Source: Roseicyclus marinus
GTDB taxonomy: Bacteria; Pseudomonadota; Alphaproteobacteria; Rhodobacterales; Rhodobacteraceae
Direction of reading: 5' to 3'
DNA length: 64,000 nt
NCBI RefSeq assembly: GCF_030163795.1
Contig: NZ_JASJOF010000008.1
Location: 109,862 to 173,861 of the forward strand
In this document: positions 27,247 through 36,614 of the stretch, piece by piece
Position numbering within the stretch: the first letter of the stretch is position 1
Layout: each line of letters opens with the position of its first letter
Made by a program: the position numbers and the translations under genes
Notes under the pieces: generated by a model
Seen by the model: the letters and a program-made list of their open reading frames with translations, nothing else
What the model was told of the DNA's origin: nothing
Databases searched by the model: none

Positions 27247-28266
27247 TCAGGTGATGTCATCGATACGCTTGCGAGCCTGAGGAATAAGGCTCAGCGAAGC
27301 TGATATCCTGTTACGCCAGGCTGGCCCGCGCTCCATTGCATCCTCGTATGCCTCAGCAAGTTCGGTAGGCCTTTCCTCGCTTAGAACTTCAATGAGCAGG
27401 TCTGCCTGCGCCCGGTCCTTTCGGGCCTTCAACCTGCTTGGATCACTCCTGCGCCGACCGGCGACGATCAACTTGTGAACGGCAAAGCGCTCCGGCCTCG
27501 GGATCTGCACGAGCGCCCCAGAGCGGTAGAGGAGCGGCACCTGGATCGGGTCGGCGATCAGGAAATTAAGGTGGCGCAGGCTCTGCGCGCTAATGCCGAG
27601 AGCCGGGAGGTCTCTAATTCCCTCTTTTTCATCGAAGGACGGCGTGAGGAACTCAACGAGCGTGGTCCGATCAGTCTGCTGCCACCGCCAGATGTTGACC
27701 TTTTCAAGCGAGGGCACGGGGGCGAATTTCAACTGAGAGAATGCCTTCGACAGCGGCTCCTCCACCACGTCCTCCAAGACAATCGACAGCCGCTCGCAAC
27801 TCGCCATATCGATGTCATCGGTAACTGCCGAACTGCCGAAATCAATCTTAAACCCGAGTTCGCCTTCATAGAGTCGAAATGCCTGTGTCCCGAGCAGGGT
27901 GCCACCGAGACGAAAAATACCCGCTCGCTCCATTGCCGACAGCACTTGCCCGGTCTGCGCGTCGGCCATCAAGTATCCTTCCGCCCGAAGCACCCGCATG
28001 AGGCGGGATCGCTCCCGCTCTTTCTCCTTTCGCTCCAAAGCCAGTTCTTTCAGGCGAGCGAGCCGATCGCGGAGATCCTTGCTGTCTTCGCCGATGTAGC
28101 GATCCACGACGTCGCTCCCGATCCGATACTGATCATACCAGTATCGCTTCTTCCCTATCGCCTTCAGCTTCGGCGCCCCCCGGAGCTCGGAAATCTGAGC
28201 ATCTTTCAGCATACGCAGGAGGTCGGTCCAAGCGGCAGTGCCGATGTGGCTGTGATGTCTGATCAT
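27247..28266 (-). CDS. nucleotidyltransferase-domain protein (NTP_transf_8-like)
   Basis: This 339-aa protein has an N-terminal region with KRYWYDQYRIG and YIGED, then a GTQAFRLYEGELGF stretch followed by TDDIDMA, the acidic metal-binding pattern of nucleotidyltransferases of the GSU2788/PF12281 type. Relatives include type IV toxin-antitoxin and abortive-infection toxins, but no partner antitoxin gene is obvious. It is the only minus-strand gene I support in this part of the island apart from the IS remnant, and it is read from a palindrome at its own start. Confidence 0.7.
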   Translation of the reverse strand: MIRHHSHIGTAAWTDLLRMLKDAQISELRGAPKLKAIGKKRYWYDQYRIGSDVVDRYIGEDSKDLRDRLARLKELALERKEKERERSRLMRVLRAEGYLMADAQTGQVLSAMERAGIFRLGGTLLGTQAFRLYEGELGFKIDFGSSAVTDDIDMASCERLSIVLEDVVEEPLSKAFSQLKFAPVPSLEKVNIWRWQQTDRTTLVEFLTPSFDEKEGIRDLPALGISAQSLRHLNFLIADPIQVPLLYRSGALVQIPRPERFAVHKLIVAGRRRSDPSRLKARKDRAQADLLIEVLSEERPTELAEAYEDAMERGPAWRNRISASLSLIPQARKRIDDIT

Positions 28267-28269
28267 GGC

Positions 28270-28303
28270 ACTTACCCTACAAAAAAATATTTGTAGGGTA
28301 AGT
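28270..28303 (-). promoter_or_regulatory. perfect palindrome in front of the nucleotidyltransferase gene
   Basis: Two perfect 13-nt arms (ACTTACCCTACAA at 28270-28282 and TTGTAGGGTAAGT at 28291-28303) flank an 8-nt AT-rich spacer. The near arm covers the ribosome-binding region three nucleotides before the ATG of the minus-strand gene. This is either an operator for an autoregulator or a translation-blocking hairpin. No T run follows, and it lies between divergent genes. Confidence 0.8.
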
Positions 28304-28468
28304 TACCTCAACACGGCTTGCGGACACCACCGATCTTTTTACTTCGCCATTCCGCCGATTGGCCAATATCTCTATCGAAACGAACCAAAACTGCCCCAGA
28401 GAACGGCGAAACGGGCGTTGTTTCTGAAGCTGCCAAGATGGTGCAGCGCAATCGGAAGGTCGAGTGAC

Positions 28469-28879
28469 ATGTTCGGCATCCCTTTCAGCCTAAGGCAGCA
28501 TACAGGCCTTGAATTCGTGCAGGACTCTTTCGTCATGCACGGGAATGACCTCGCGGAAGCCGCCCGCCCGATCTGCGGGGCGACGGTGGGAGCCCGTGTG
28601 ATCAACACGGCGGTCAATTTCCAGGCTGCCGCTCGGCGCGACAGCGACACACGCCGCGACCTGAATGTCCTGAACCATCTTCTGTCTTTCGAAACCGTCG
28701 TCGATCTCTGTGAAGCCGACACCTGGTTTTATCCGCATCTCGATCCAGCATCCCCCGCCGTCAAATCCATCTGGTTCGTCACCGACAGGTTGACCGAGCT
28801 TCCTGGTGAACGCGGAGAGCTCGCTCGAGACCGTTGTTTCCTTGATCCGGAGCACACAATGGCAATGACCCGAAGCTGA
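28469..28879 (+). CDS. hypothetical protein
   Basis: This 136-aa protein begins MFGIPFSLRQHTGLEFVQ. A GGAAGG ribosome site precedes the ATG at 28469, and the upstream in-frame ATG lies inside the divergent operator. I do not recognise a domain. Antisense ORFs overlap it, so the strand assignment rests on the ribosome site and the co-directional next gene. Confidence 0.45.
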   Translation: MFGIPFSLRQHTGLEFVQDSFVMHGNDLAEAARPICGATVGARVINTAVNFQAAARRDSDTRRDLNVLNHLLSFETVVDLCEADTWFYPHLDPASPAVKSIWFVTDRLTELPGERGELARDRCFLDPEHTMAMTRS

Positions 28880-28950
28880 ACTCTGCGTGATCCTCCGGGG
28901 CCTCGTTCTGACGCCTTGCCTGAGTTGGCATGGCAACATGAGAGGTTCAC

Positions 28951-29394
28951 ATGAAGACAGATCCTATCTGCGCACAGCCCTTTGAGGACATCGCTACGAC
29001 CACGATCACCTTGGGCCGGAAGCTCGCCGCCATGGCACATGAACAGCAAGTTGGCGGCACCAGCCGACGCGCCGGTTTCGTGTCCCACACACTCAGTCGC
29101 ATCCGCGACAGGCGTCCGTTCGACACACGGGACGATGCAGCACTGGACGAAACCCGTCGGATCATCCTTGCGGATCTCAACTCGGAATGCCGCGGAACGA
29201 AGATACATTTCGTAGAGACGGGATACGACGCGGATGGCCCTGTCACGGAAGCGCGGGAATGCACCGTCTACACCGAGCGCGGCGAAGAACTTGTCCGCGT
29301 CCTTCACCTTTTCGAAACCTTCATGACAGCCCGGGCCGCGACCCTTGATCGTGCCGCTGCGGAGCGGGCGATCCGCCAGTTGACCAGCGGGTAG
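28951..29394 (+). CDS. hypothetical protein
   Basis: This 147-aa soluble protein begins MKTDPICAQPFEDIATTTI. It has an AGAGG ribosome site. The mid-region RDRRPFDTRDDAALDETRR and the final Ala-rich segment look globular. No family is recognised, and it may belong with the 28469 gene in a small operon. After it come 234 nt (29395-29628) without a gene I can support. Confidence 0.5.
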   Translation: MKTDPICAQPFEDIATTTITLGRKLAAMAHEQQVGGTSRRAGFVSHTLSRIRDRRPFDTRDDAALDETRRIILADLNSECRGTKIHFVETGYDADGPVTEARECTVYTERGEELVRVLHLFETFMTARAATLDRAAAERAIRQLTSG

Positions 29395-29628
29395 AGCGGC
29401 CTCGGGGCAGCTGGGAAACCGTCGGCTGATACCGGGCGACGGGCTCTCCCATCATGTTTTCCCGCGCCGTCGGCAGAATCTTATCAATTTTAAGCAATGG
29501 CTTAGAAAATTTTTGCTGAACTCCGTTAGGGGGCAGACGGCAAAAACTCAACCTTCTCGCAAGAATGGCGCAAATCCCAAGGTTGGCTCGAGCCAGCCGG
29601 TAGATAGCTTCGAAAAGGGCCACACGAA

Positions 29629-29796
29629 ATGCACATGACACTGACAGGTACTATCCGCCTCCCGCTTTCGCCCGACGCGGCGCGGAGCTTCAGGACGGGG
29701 GTAAAGCAGCACCTCACCGGCAACCTCGTCGTCGGAGGCGAAGAATGTGGCGGCAATTTTTCCGCCGTGACGCATGATCCCAGCTCCTTGGCATGA
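29629..29796 (+). CDS. small ORF coupled to the 781-aa island protein
   Basis: This 55-aa ORF (ATG at 29629) translates as MHMTLTGTIRLPLSPDAARS followed by a basic stretch, and ends with TGA overlapping the ATG of the next gene (ATGA). The 4-nt overlap matches most junctions in this island. It has a weak GGG purine stretch upstream. I do not recognise it; a leader role or a small partner protein are both possible. Confidence 0.6.
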   Translation: MHMTLTGTIRLPLSPDAARSFRTGVKQHLTGNLVVGGEECGGNFSAVTHDPSSLA

Positions 29797-32138
29797 CAAA
29801 CTCGCAATCCCCCCTTAGCCTTGCAGAGCTCCGCTCGCGCATCGAAAACGGCCTGGTGCCTTCCTCTGGCGGGCCCTCGATACTGGCCTTTCTGGACCTG
29901 GCACGGATGGCCATGGGCGCGGAGACGTTTCGCGACCCTGATGTGCTCGCATCCGAGGCGAATTTTTCGATTTGGTTTCCCAGCATTCCGGGCGACCGAC
30001 TTGCCGAGGCCTTTGGTGACGCGGCGATCTATGGTCGCTGCCGAACCAGCATACACCGACATGCGCGACTTGCCGGGGCATGGCCGACGGTGGACCCCTA
30101 CACTTTGCTCAATCAGTTGAAGCGCGAATATCGCCTCGCCACTGTGAACCGCCGCGTGATCGAGGCGGTTTTTCCCGGACTTTCTTTGCGTGACTTGACG
30201 CGGGAAATGGCGATCGTCGGCGACCGCGACCTGCGCGGGAGAGAGAGGAACAAGTTTCGGAAATCCCTTTCGACGATAGACAAGCTGAGAGAGGACCCAA
30301 GGGTTGTGGCCGCGGGGATCCTTGGTCCAGAAAAATTTGGCCCAATGCCGACGTATCGTGACGGCGACAAACGACGCATTGAATTGCCTGCCGCGCTTGC
30401 GGCTGTGCGGGGACGGCTTCCCGTCAGCCACGCGACACACGCACGACGCGCGTTCGAACTTGCAGTGGACTTGGGAATCCTTGTTGAAGGCGGGCCCGAG
30501 CCTGGGTGGTCGATGACGATCGAGGACGCAACGCGATACCAAGTGGCGGTAACGGCGCAGGTCTCAGCGGACACCGCCGATCTTTACCTCCGGACCCTGC
30601 TCTCTTTGCTTCGGACTACAGACCCCGCGACGGTGCCCGAGAATGTCACCGCGGACCGGGTACAGCGACCGGAACGCTATGCTGCAGCCGCCGAGCCACG
30701 GAAAAGCAGGTCAGAAAGAAGACCGGTTGTGCTGCCAGATCTTGTGGAGGCGGAAGTATCTGGCTTTGCGAAAGACCGCTCCGCCTGCCCTCGGCGGGTG
30801 AAAGACTTGCGCCGAATATTGCGAAACCTGCTCGAAGCCGGCTTCGACATCGATAGTCCTACCTTCTTCGCTGACGCCTCGGCGTTTTTCGATACCACAT
30901 TCCCGGAACGTTCCGACCTCACTCTGCGCGACTACCGGACCGTCCTTCGCGCGTTCCTCGCGCATACGAACCGGCTGTCTGCCTGGGATGGCGTGATCTC
31001 TCGCGCTACGGCCATGGACGCAAAAGACGTACACTTGTCGGGACTGCTGCTGATCAGAAAATATGCACAGAGCGCCGAGCCACCAATATCTCCTGCAGAG
31101 ATTGACGTGGCTGCTGCCCGCCAGTTCCTCTTGAGAGCCCGTGCATCCCAGGACGTCCCGAAATGCCTCTCTGGCCTTGCGTCCCTTGACGTCTTGCGCA
31201 CAAAGTTCCCCGTGCTCCTGCCGGGTTCGACGATCGGCGACCAGAGGCCTTGGCTCCGGCGTTGGAGCGGCGAGTTGCCCACATCACTGGAGGAGTCGTT
31301 ACGATCGGTCGCCATGGCGGCAGGATACGGTGAGTTTGCGGTGAAAGAACTGATCACCGCGTCTCGGCGACTGTATTCGCTCACAACCGACAAGACGATT
31401 TTCGACGCTCCGATCGACCTCATTCCATGGCGAGAGCTGACTGTGGACGCTGACGCGCGACATGAACAAGAAATGGTCAATTACCGTTTGATATTGCTTC
31501 GTCTGGCTGATCATGTCGACCGCAAATGGATGCCCGGCTGGCGAACACTCCAGGCACGGATCGTGGATGCCGGCATCCCGCGCGTCGAAAATCCCGTCGA
31601 CACGTTGATGGAGGTGGCGACCGATACCGGGCTTGAGCCATGGCAGCTTGATCGTGAATGGGCTTGGGTCCATGAGCGGTCCCTGCGTCCTGACTTGCGC
31701 CAAAAGTGGACCCGGGCAATCGACAACTTCGATGCCTTGTATGCAGTGCCGGAAATTGCCGGAGACACTCTCCTGCCGGCGGCGCAACTTGGTCCTATGC
31801 CACGGATTGGAGCTCGGTTGAAGAACGCGCACCTGCCGTTGCCGCGCCGGTTCGAGGCAGCGCTCGAGGGCGAGACCAAACAGGTTCTGGAGGCCGCGCA
31901 TTTCCTGTGGCGCTGCCTGCGAGCGTTCGGTGTCTATTCCCGCAACGACGATCCCGCACCCGATGCGTTGTTAAGGGAGGAAAATCTTGACCGCATCCTA
32001 CGCGAGCAGCCGTATATCGGAGCTCAATCGGCGCGACTGCACATCGCGCGGATCCGCGTTTGGCGAGAGAGTTGGTCTGGTCGCATATACATACGCCCCA
32101 CGGCGTCGACGCCGAAAGTTTCTGCGGGTCTCCGCTAA
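29793..32138 (+). CDS. unrecognised large island protein, possibly recombinase-related
   Basis: This 781-aa soluble protein has no clear catalytic motif. A region near residues 310-410 (SRSERRPVVLPDLVEAEV to RTVLRAFLAHTN) resembles the alpha-helical core-binding domain of tyrosine recombinases. Some N-terminal stretches loosely resemble the 611-aa recombinase at 54705, but no Arg-HxxR-Tyr set is visible. It overlaps the 55-aa ORF by 4 nt. It could be a catalytically dead partner of the island's integrases or part of an unknown defence unit. The 293 nt that follow hold no gene. Confidence 0.6.
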   Translation: MTNSQSPLSLAELRSRIENGLVPSSGGPSILAFLDLARMAMGAETFRDPDVLASEANFSIWFPSIPGDRLAEAFGDAAIYGRCRTSIHRHARLAGAWPTVDPYTLLNQLKREYRLATVNRRVIEAVFPGLSLRDLTREMAIVGDRDLRGRERNKFRKSLSTIDKLREDPRVVAAGILGPEKFGPMPTYRDGDKRRIELPAALAAVRGRLPVSHATHARRAFELAVDLGILVEGGPEPGWSMTIEDATRYQVAVTAQVSADTADLYLRTLLSLLRTTDPATVPENVTADRVQRPERYAAAAEPRKSRSERRPVVLPDLVEAEVSGFAKDRSACPRRVKDLRRILRNLLEAGFDIDSPTFFADASAFFDTTFPERSDLTLRDYRTVLRAFLAHTNRLSAWDGVISRATAMDAKDVHLSGLLLIRKYAQSAEPPISPAEIDVAAARQFLLRARASQDVPKCLSGLASLDVLRTKFPVLLPGSTIGDQRPWLRRWSGELPTSLEESLRSVAMAAGYGEFAVKELITASRRLYSLTTDKTIFDAPIDLIPWRELTVDADARHEQEMVNYRLILLRLADHVDRKWMPGWRTLQARIVDAGIPRVENPVDTLMEVATDTGLEPWQLDREWAWVHERSLRPDLRQKWTRAIDNFDALYAVPEIAGDTLLPAAQLGPMPRIGARLKNAHLPLPRRFEAALEGETKQVLEAAHFLWRCLRAFGVYSRNDDPAPDALLREENLDRILREQPYIGAQSARLHIARIRVWRESWSGRIYIRPTASTPKVSAGLR

Positions 32139-32431
32139 GTTTGTTGGTCGGTTAAGCGGACGTCACGGACTTTGATGCAAGTGCTCGATTTTCACCACAG
32201 CCGCGACGGCGACAGTAGGAGGGCGGATTCCGAACCTTCACTGCGACTGGCTTGAGCGACTGCAATGCTGCTGGAGCAGACGTCGCGTCTAAAAGAACAT
32301 GCCTTGAGCATGCGTCACCCACCATCACTCGAAAAAAGAAAAATATGATCTCCCAACAATGTAGATCCAAAGAGCTCGGTTCTGGTTTGTCGACAAGCGT
32401 CACAGTTAAAGTCTTGTTTTAACCAAGGTAA

Positions 32432-33313
32432 ATGCATATGCTCTTGGAGAGTGAAGCGATTTTCCTTAATTGCATTCCGCGGAGGTGCCTGTTGACCGGA
32501 ATGATTGCAACAGGTGTTGCCGAAAACATTGCCGACTGGTTTTACGAGCACGAACGCCCACTTGGTTCCATAACGGCTGACGTATTCATACTCCACGACA
32601 AAGCACGAAAGTCCATTTCTGACTTTCTCGCCCGCGAGATGCCGAGCTGTTATATATCAGAAGAGGATATCAAATCTCAAGTCGCAAGACTAAAGTGCAG
32701 CGCACCTGAAGTCGTGGCAAACAAGGTCGCCGACCCTGGTGCGGTAATGGCTGGCGATTTTGGTGAAATCCTTACACTATTTTTCCTTGGGGCATCCAAT
32801 CATGGAAAGCCGTGCTCAGTGAAAAAATGGAGATATAAGCAGGACAGAAATAAAGCAGCCCCTCATTCTGATGTTATCTTGCTATACTGCGAAGACTCGG
32901 CAAACCCAAAGGTCGGAGATTATCTGATCTGCGCAGAGGTAAAAGTTAAATCAACACCCTCCAAAACCTACCGGCCTATAGAAGCTTCTGTTAAGGGCTA
33001 TGAGGCGGATCGAACCGGAAGGCTGGCTAAGACTCTCGCATGGTTGCGTGAAAAGGCCTTTGAAACAGAAGGACCAGAAACGATTAAATACATCGAGCGA
33101 TTTTCTAAGGTTAACATTGAAATAACCTACGATAAAAAGCACCGGGCCGTAGCAGTGGTTGACAAAAATTTTGTGGATGACGAGTTGGCTCAAATAACAA
33201 CAATACCGGACCAGGGCGACTCATTCAAAGTGGTGGTTTTAGGCTTGGAACAATTGAAAGATCTTTACGAAGAGTGTTTCACACGTGCAGTACGGGAGGC
33301 CCGGATTGGATAG
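32432..33313 (+). CDS. hamA: Hachiman nuclease component HamA (DUF1837)
   Basis: This 293-aa protein has the HamA/DUF1837 layout with a PD-(D/E)xK-type nuclease site: Glu112 in GDFGE, Asp147 in HSDVILL, and Glu169-Val-Lys171 in CAEVKVK. It precedes a superfamily 2 helicase, as in Hachiman. HamA is held inactive by HamB and released to degrade DNA on infection; that mechanism is known for the family, not shown here. AAGG lies upstream of ATG 32432. The DNA is AT-richer than its neighbours, which suggests recent acquisition. Confidence 0.83.
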   Translation: MHMLLESEAIFLNCIPRRCLLTGMIATGVAENIADWFYEHERPLGSITADVFILHDKARKSISDFLAREMPSCYISEEDIKSQVARLKCSAPEVVANKVADPGAVMAGDFGEILTLFFLGASNHGKPCSVKKWRYKQDRNKAAPHSDVILLYCEDSANPKVGDYLICAEVKVKSTPSKTYRPIEASVKGYEADRTGRLAKTLAWLREKAFETEGPETIKYIERFSKVNIEITYDKKHRAVAVVDKNFVDDELAQITTIPDQGDSFKVVVLGLEQLKDLYEECFTRAVREARIG

Positions 33314-36245
33314 CCGCCTTCGACAGCTTATGGCAGAATTGGAGTCATGGGAAAGCGCTGTTGAGTTTGGAATCTCAGAAGACCTTTGGGCTGAGTACCA
33401 AGTGCGCCTGAAAAGCGATGATGTGTATATTGCGGCTCTTACAGAGATGTTTGACGTTTTGCGTGAGCAAGATGAGGCGGTTAAAAAAGCAGACCTTTCG
33501 GAACTCGCCAAAACGCTCATGATTTATTCAAGGAGTGCTGCTGCAAAATATCTGTCCGGGGTAGAGCGCAATGTTAATTTGCTGTACTCTGCGTCGTTGT
33601 TCTATCTCGCAGATTTCCCAGCTACTGCATCTTTAGTAGCCAAGGCAATTGATCCAAGCGCGCTTTACGAGGATGAGGAGTTTTTCTTGTGGGGGTTGCT
33701 TTCAAGGCAGATCTTGGACGATCGCCCGTTGCATGATATGCTTGCAACGGTTCTGCGCGGCGGTACGGAAGAGGATTATGAACGATCCTCTAAAGATCTT
33801 TACGCGGCCGAGAGGCAAGCGCTAAACGATAACCCAAGTCGCTTCATCGCGTCGCGCTTGGCTTTGAGCTGCCTCCTTCGTTTCAAAAGATACAGCACCT
33901 GGAATAACCTGCGTCAATATGCCAGCTTATTTGAACCCAGAATTTGGCAGCAATTTATCGAAAATTCAGACACTTTTCCGCTTTGGGAACTTTTTCCATC
34001 CCAAATTGAAGCCATGGAAAGGGGTATTCTGGGTGACATCAATGAAGTTTACAGCTTGCAAATGCCCACTTCGGCGGGGAAGACGTCACTTTGCGAGTTG
34101 ATTATTTATCACGAAGTTAAGGCGCGCAATAAGCGAGTGCTATTTCTTGTTCCATTTAGAGCGCTCGCGGCTGAAATAAAGGAGGGCATCTCAAGGCGCC
34201 TGGAGCAAGTCGGGGTGAGTGTTGTTGCGTCTTATGGCGGAAATATTTCGACCCGCTCGGAATCCGCATCTGCGGAAACTGCTGATGTACTGATCGTAAC
34301 ACCTGAGAAATTTATCGCCCTTGGCCAGTCAATTCCTGATCTCGAAAATAGATTTGAAACGATCATTTGTGATGAGGGACACTTGATCGACGATGACGGC
34401 AGAGGTTTGCAGTATGAACTGCTGCTCACCAAGCTGAAGGGTCGTGATCCAGGCTCAAAAAAAATCATTTTTATCTCCGCGATCCTGCCTAATGTTCCAA
34501 GTATCCATAGCTGGCTGGGCGGAAGAGACGACAGACTTGCTGTGTCGAGCTACAAACCTGTTGAAACTGACTTTGCGTTTGTAGGTAAGCGGGGAAACAC
34601 CTGGCAACTTGATTTCAACACTATATACCAGCGGCCACGAAGTTACTTTTTGGCGAGATTCCTAACGGATGACGATTTCAGGTATACAAATCCAGAAACA
34701 GGTCGTCAAAAGCTGCTCCCATCTCGAGGCACATACTCAAGTCTTGCCTGCGCCGCTGCACTGAGGGCGCGCCGGAATGGACCAGTCGCACTATTTACTA
34801 CAACAAAAGGCAATCAGGGTGTTGCAGGGTTAACGAAGACGTTAATATCGATGATCTCGCTCCCTGTAAATGTTGCCATTGGCACAGTTGATTTAACTCC
34901 AGAACTGAAATTGCTTGAGGAATTTTCCGCTTTTCACTTAGGGAAGGACCATCAGCTTACACACGCACTACGTTTCGGTATTGGATTTCATCATGGGGAT
35001 CTTCCTCAGGAAATTCGTCGCGAAGTGGAGGAGGCTGTACACGCGAATATCATTACCATACTGATTTGCACAAGCACTCTCGCGGAGGGTGTCAATTTGC
35101 CTATCCGCACGCTTGTGGTTCACACAATTAAGAGATACGACGGCAATGCTACAAGAGAAATTAACCGCCGAAGCATAAAGAACATCGTCGGCCGCGTTGG
35201 CAGAGCAGGAAAAGAGACCCGTGGACGAATTATTTTCGCCAACGAAGGTGAAAAGTTGTGGGTGGAATCAGTGTTCCGAGAGCAAGCGTTGGAGCCTGCG
35301 AGGGGGGCTTTATACAACCTCATAACATCCCTTAACCGTATCGTTGTTGACAACAATATTACACTCAACAACCAATTATTTGAGGCGCAATCTGCGCCGT
35401 TCTTGATTATTTTGGATAGGATTGATTCTGCAATAGTCGACCTCATGCCGGCGGATTTTATAATTGACGACGTTGAGCACTTTATTGGTGATCTAATTGG
35501 CAGAACGCTGGCATTCCAATACCTTGATACAGAAGCCCTCCGAGATCGAATTAAGGAGGTTTTTGCGATCCGGGCGAGGGCTCTAATTGAAGGCGGAACT
35601 CCGGATACGCTCGCACGCTTACGCCGAAGCGGATCGACGCCTCGGTTCCAGCGTTTCGTTGAAGGCACCAATATCCTTGATAGACCAGAGTGGAAAAACT
35701 TGGAAAGCGCCTTAGATGACGCTTGGCTGGATGGGGTTGTTTTGCCTTTGATGGCCGCCCCAACTTTTCCTGAGGGGACTGATCTTTCGTGGGTGCGTCA
35801 ACTTATTTTGTTTTGGATGAGTGGGCAAACCTACCATCAAATGGCCGCCGCCAGCGGTCGGTCAGTAGATGATTGCCTTGAGGGACTTACAAGCACGATC
35901 GGTTTTATTCTGCAGGATGCCATAGCAAAGGCAACACAATTGGCCATTCTGGAGCACGGTGAAGGAGAAATTTCCGAACTTGCGGCAAACTGGGCATCGA
36001 TGCTCCAATATGGCGTATGCAACCTGCAGCAGCTCGATTTGTTTTGGCTCGGAGCGAGCGATAGGTTGGCTGTATGGAGCCTTTCGAGGTATATCGAAAT
36101 CAATAGGCCATATATTCGCGGGCAAGATATCTTGGCATTCCTTAGGGAATCTGCTCCAGCCGTGATCACCCACTTGCGGCAAGATTCTCAAGTGCCCACT
36201 CTGAGTGCAAACAGGGTTATACGAGAATTACGCCTTGAGTATTAA
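33285..36245 (+). CDS. hamB: Hachiman helicase component HamB
   Basis: This superfamily 2 DNA helicase is up to 986 aa. Motifs are a Q-like FPSQIEA (about 237-244), Walker A PTSAGKTSL (261-269), DEGH (363-366), and motif VI VGRVGRAGKETRG (about 634-646). It is the partner of HamA and overlaps its 3' end. Start choice is open: GTG at 33285 is the longest, but TTG at 33306 sits seven nt after GGGAGG and overlaps the hamA stop, which makes it a strong alternative. An ATG at 33330 is a third option. Confidence 0.85.
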   Translation: MQYGRPGLDSRLRQLMAELESWESAVEFGISEDLWAEYQVRLKSDDVYIAALTEMFDVLREQDEAVKKADLSELAKTLMIYSRSAAAKYLSGVERNVNLLYSASLFYLADFPATASLVAKAIDPSALYEDEEFFLWGLLSRQILDDRPLHDMLATVLRGGTEEDYERSSKDLYAAERQALNDNPSRFIASRLALSCLLRFKRYSTWNNLRQYASLFEPRIWQQFIENSDTFPLWELFPSQIEAMERGILGDINEVYSLQMPTSAGKTSLCELIIYHEVKARNKRVLFLVPFRALAAEIKEGISRRLEQVGVSVVASYGGNISTRSESASAETADVLIVTPEKFIALGQSIPDLENRFETIICDEGHLIDDDGRGLQYELLLTKLKGRDPGSKKIIFISAILPNVPSIHSWLGGRDDRLAVSSYKPVETDFAFVGKRGNTWQLDFNTIYQRPRSYFLARFLTDDDFRYTNPETGRQKLLPSRGTYSSLACAAALRARRNGPVALFTTTKGNQGVAGLTKTLISMISLPVNVAIGTVDLTPELKLLEEFSAFHLGKDHQLTHALRFGIGFHHGDLPQEIRREVEEAVHANIITILICTSTLAEGVNLPIRTLVVHTIKRYDGNATREINRRSIKNIVGRVGRAGKETRGRIIFANEGEKLWVESVFREQALEPARGALYNLITSLNRIVVDNNITLNNQLFEAQSAPFLIILDRIDSAIVDLMPADFIIDDVEHFIGDLIGRTLAFQYLDTEALRDRIKEVFAIRARALIEGGTPDTLARLRRSGSTPRFQRFVEGTNILDRPEWKNLESALDDAWLDGVVLPLMAAPTFPEGTDLSWVRQLILFWMSGQTYHQMAAASGRSVDDCLEGLTSTIGFILQDAIAKATQLAILEHGEGEISELAANWASMLQYGVCNLQQLDLFWLGASDRLAVWSLSRYIEINRPYIRGQDILAFLRESAPAVITHLRQDSQVPTLSANRVIRELRLEY

Positions 36246-36614
36246 AGGCATCGTTCTGCCTTCAAAGGAGAATTAGGTTAAGGTTTTCTGGTGGCAAGCT
36301 GTTTCCGACCCCGAAATTTGCTTCTGCTTTTGCAGTGGTGATGCCTTCGATTTAGGAGCGGCTCAGCGGTTCAAGTCTTTTCTTTTCAACTGCACTGAGG
36401 CTCTCGCGACCTTTTCTGGCTGTGGTTCCATGCATGCTTTCGGTGTGGTAGTAAGATGCCCGCGTGTCGCCCCTGTTCGGGCTGGTTTGATCTGCTTGCC
36501 CGCCTCGGCCCAACAGCTGACATTCGCCTGATTAGGCGTGAATAGCTGGATTGGGCCGAGCGCGGCGACACCGAACCAACAGCGCAAGTGGCGGAGATCA
36601 GCCGGTCGCGCAAC
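36246..36614. other. non-coding stretch between hamB and the IS remnant
   Basis: This stretch of about 370 nt has no supported gene. It holds a short AAGGCA/TGCCTT hairpin just after hamB with no T run, and several overlapping short ORFs without ribosome sites. It may be debris of an earlier insertion. Confidence 0.5.

Noticed and set aside
28490..29307. Minus-strand ORFs of 149 and 192 aa over the 28469 and 28951 genes
   Set aside because: They overlap each other and lack ribosome sites, whereas the plus-strand pair has both sites and co-direction.
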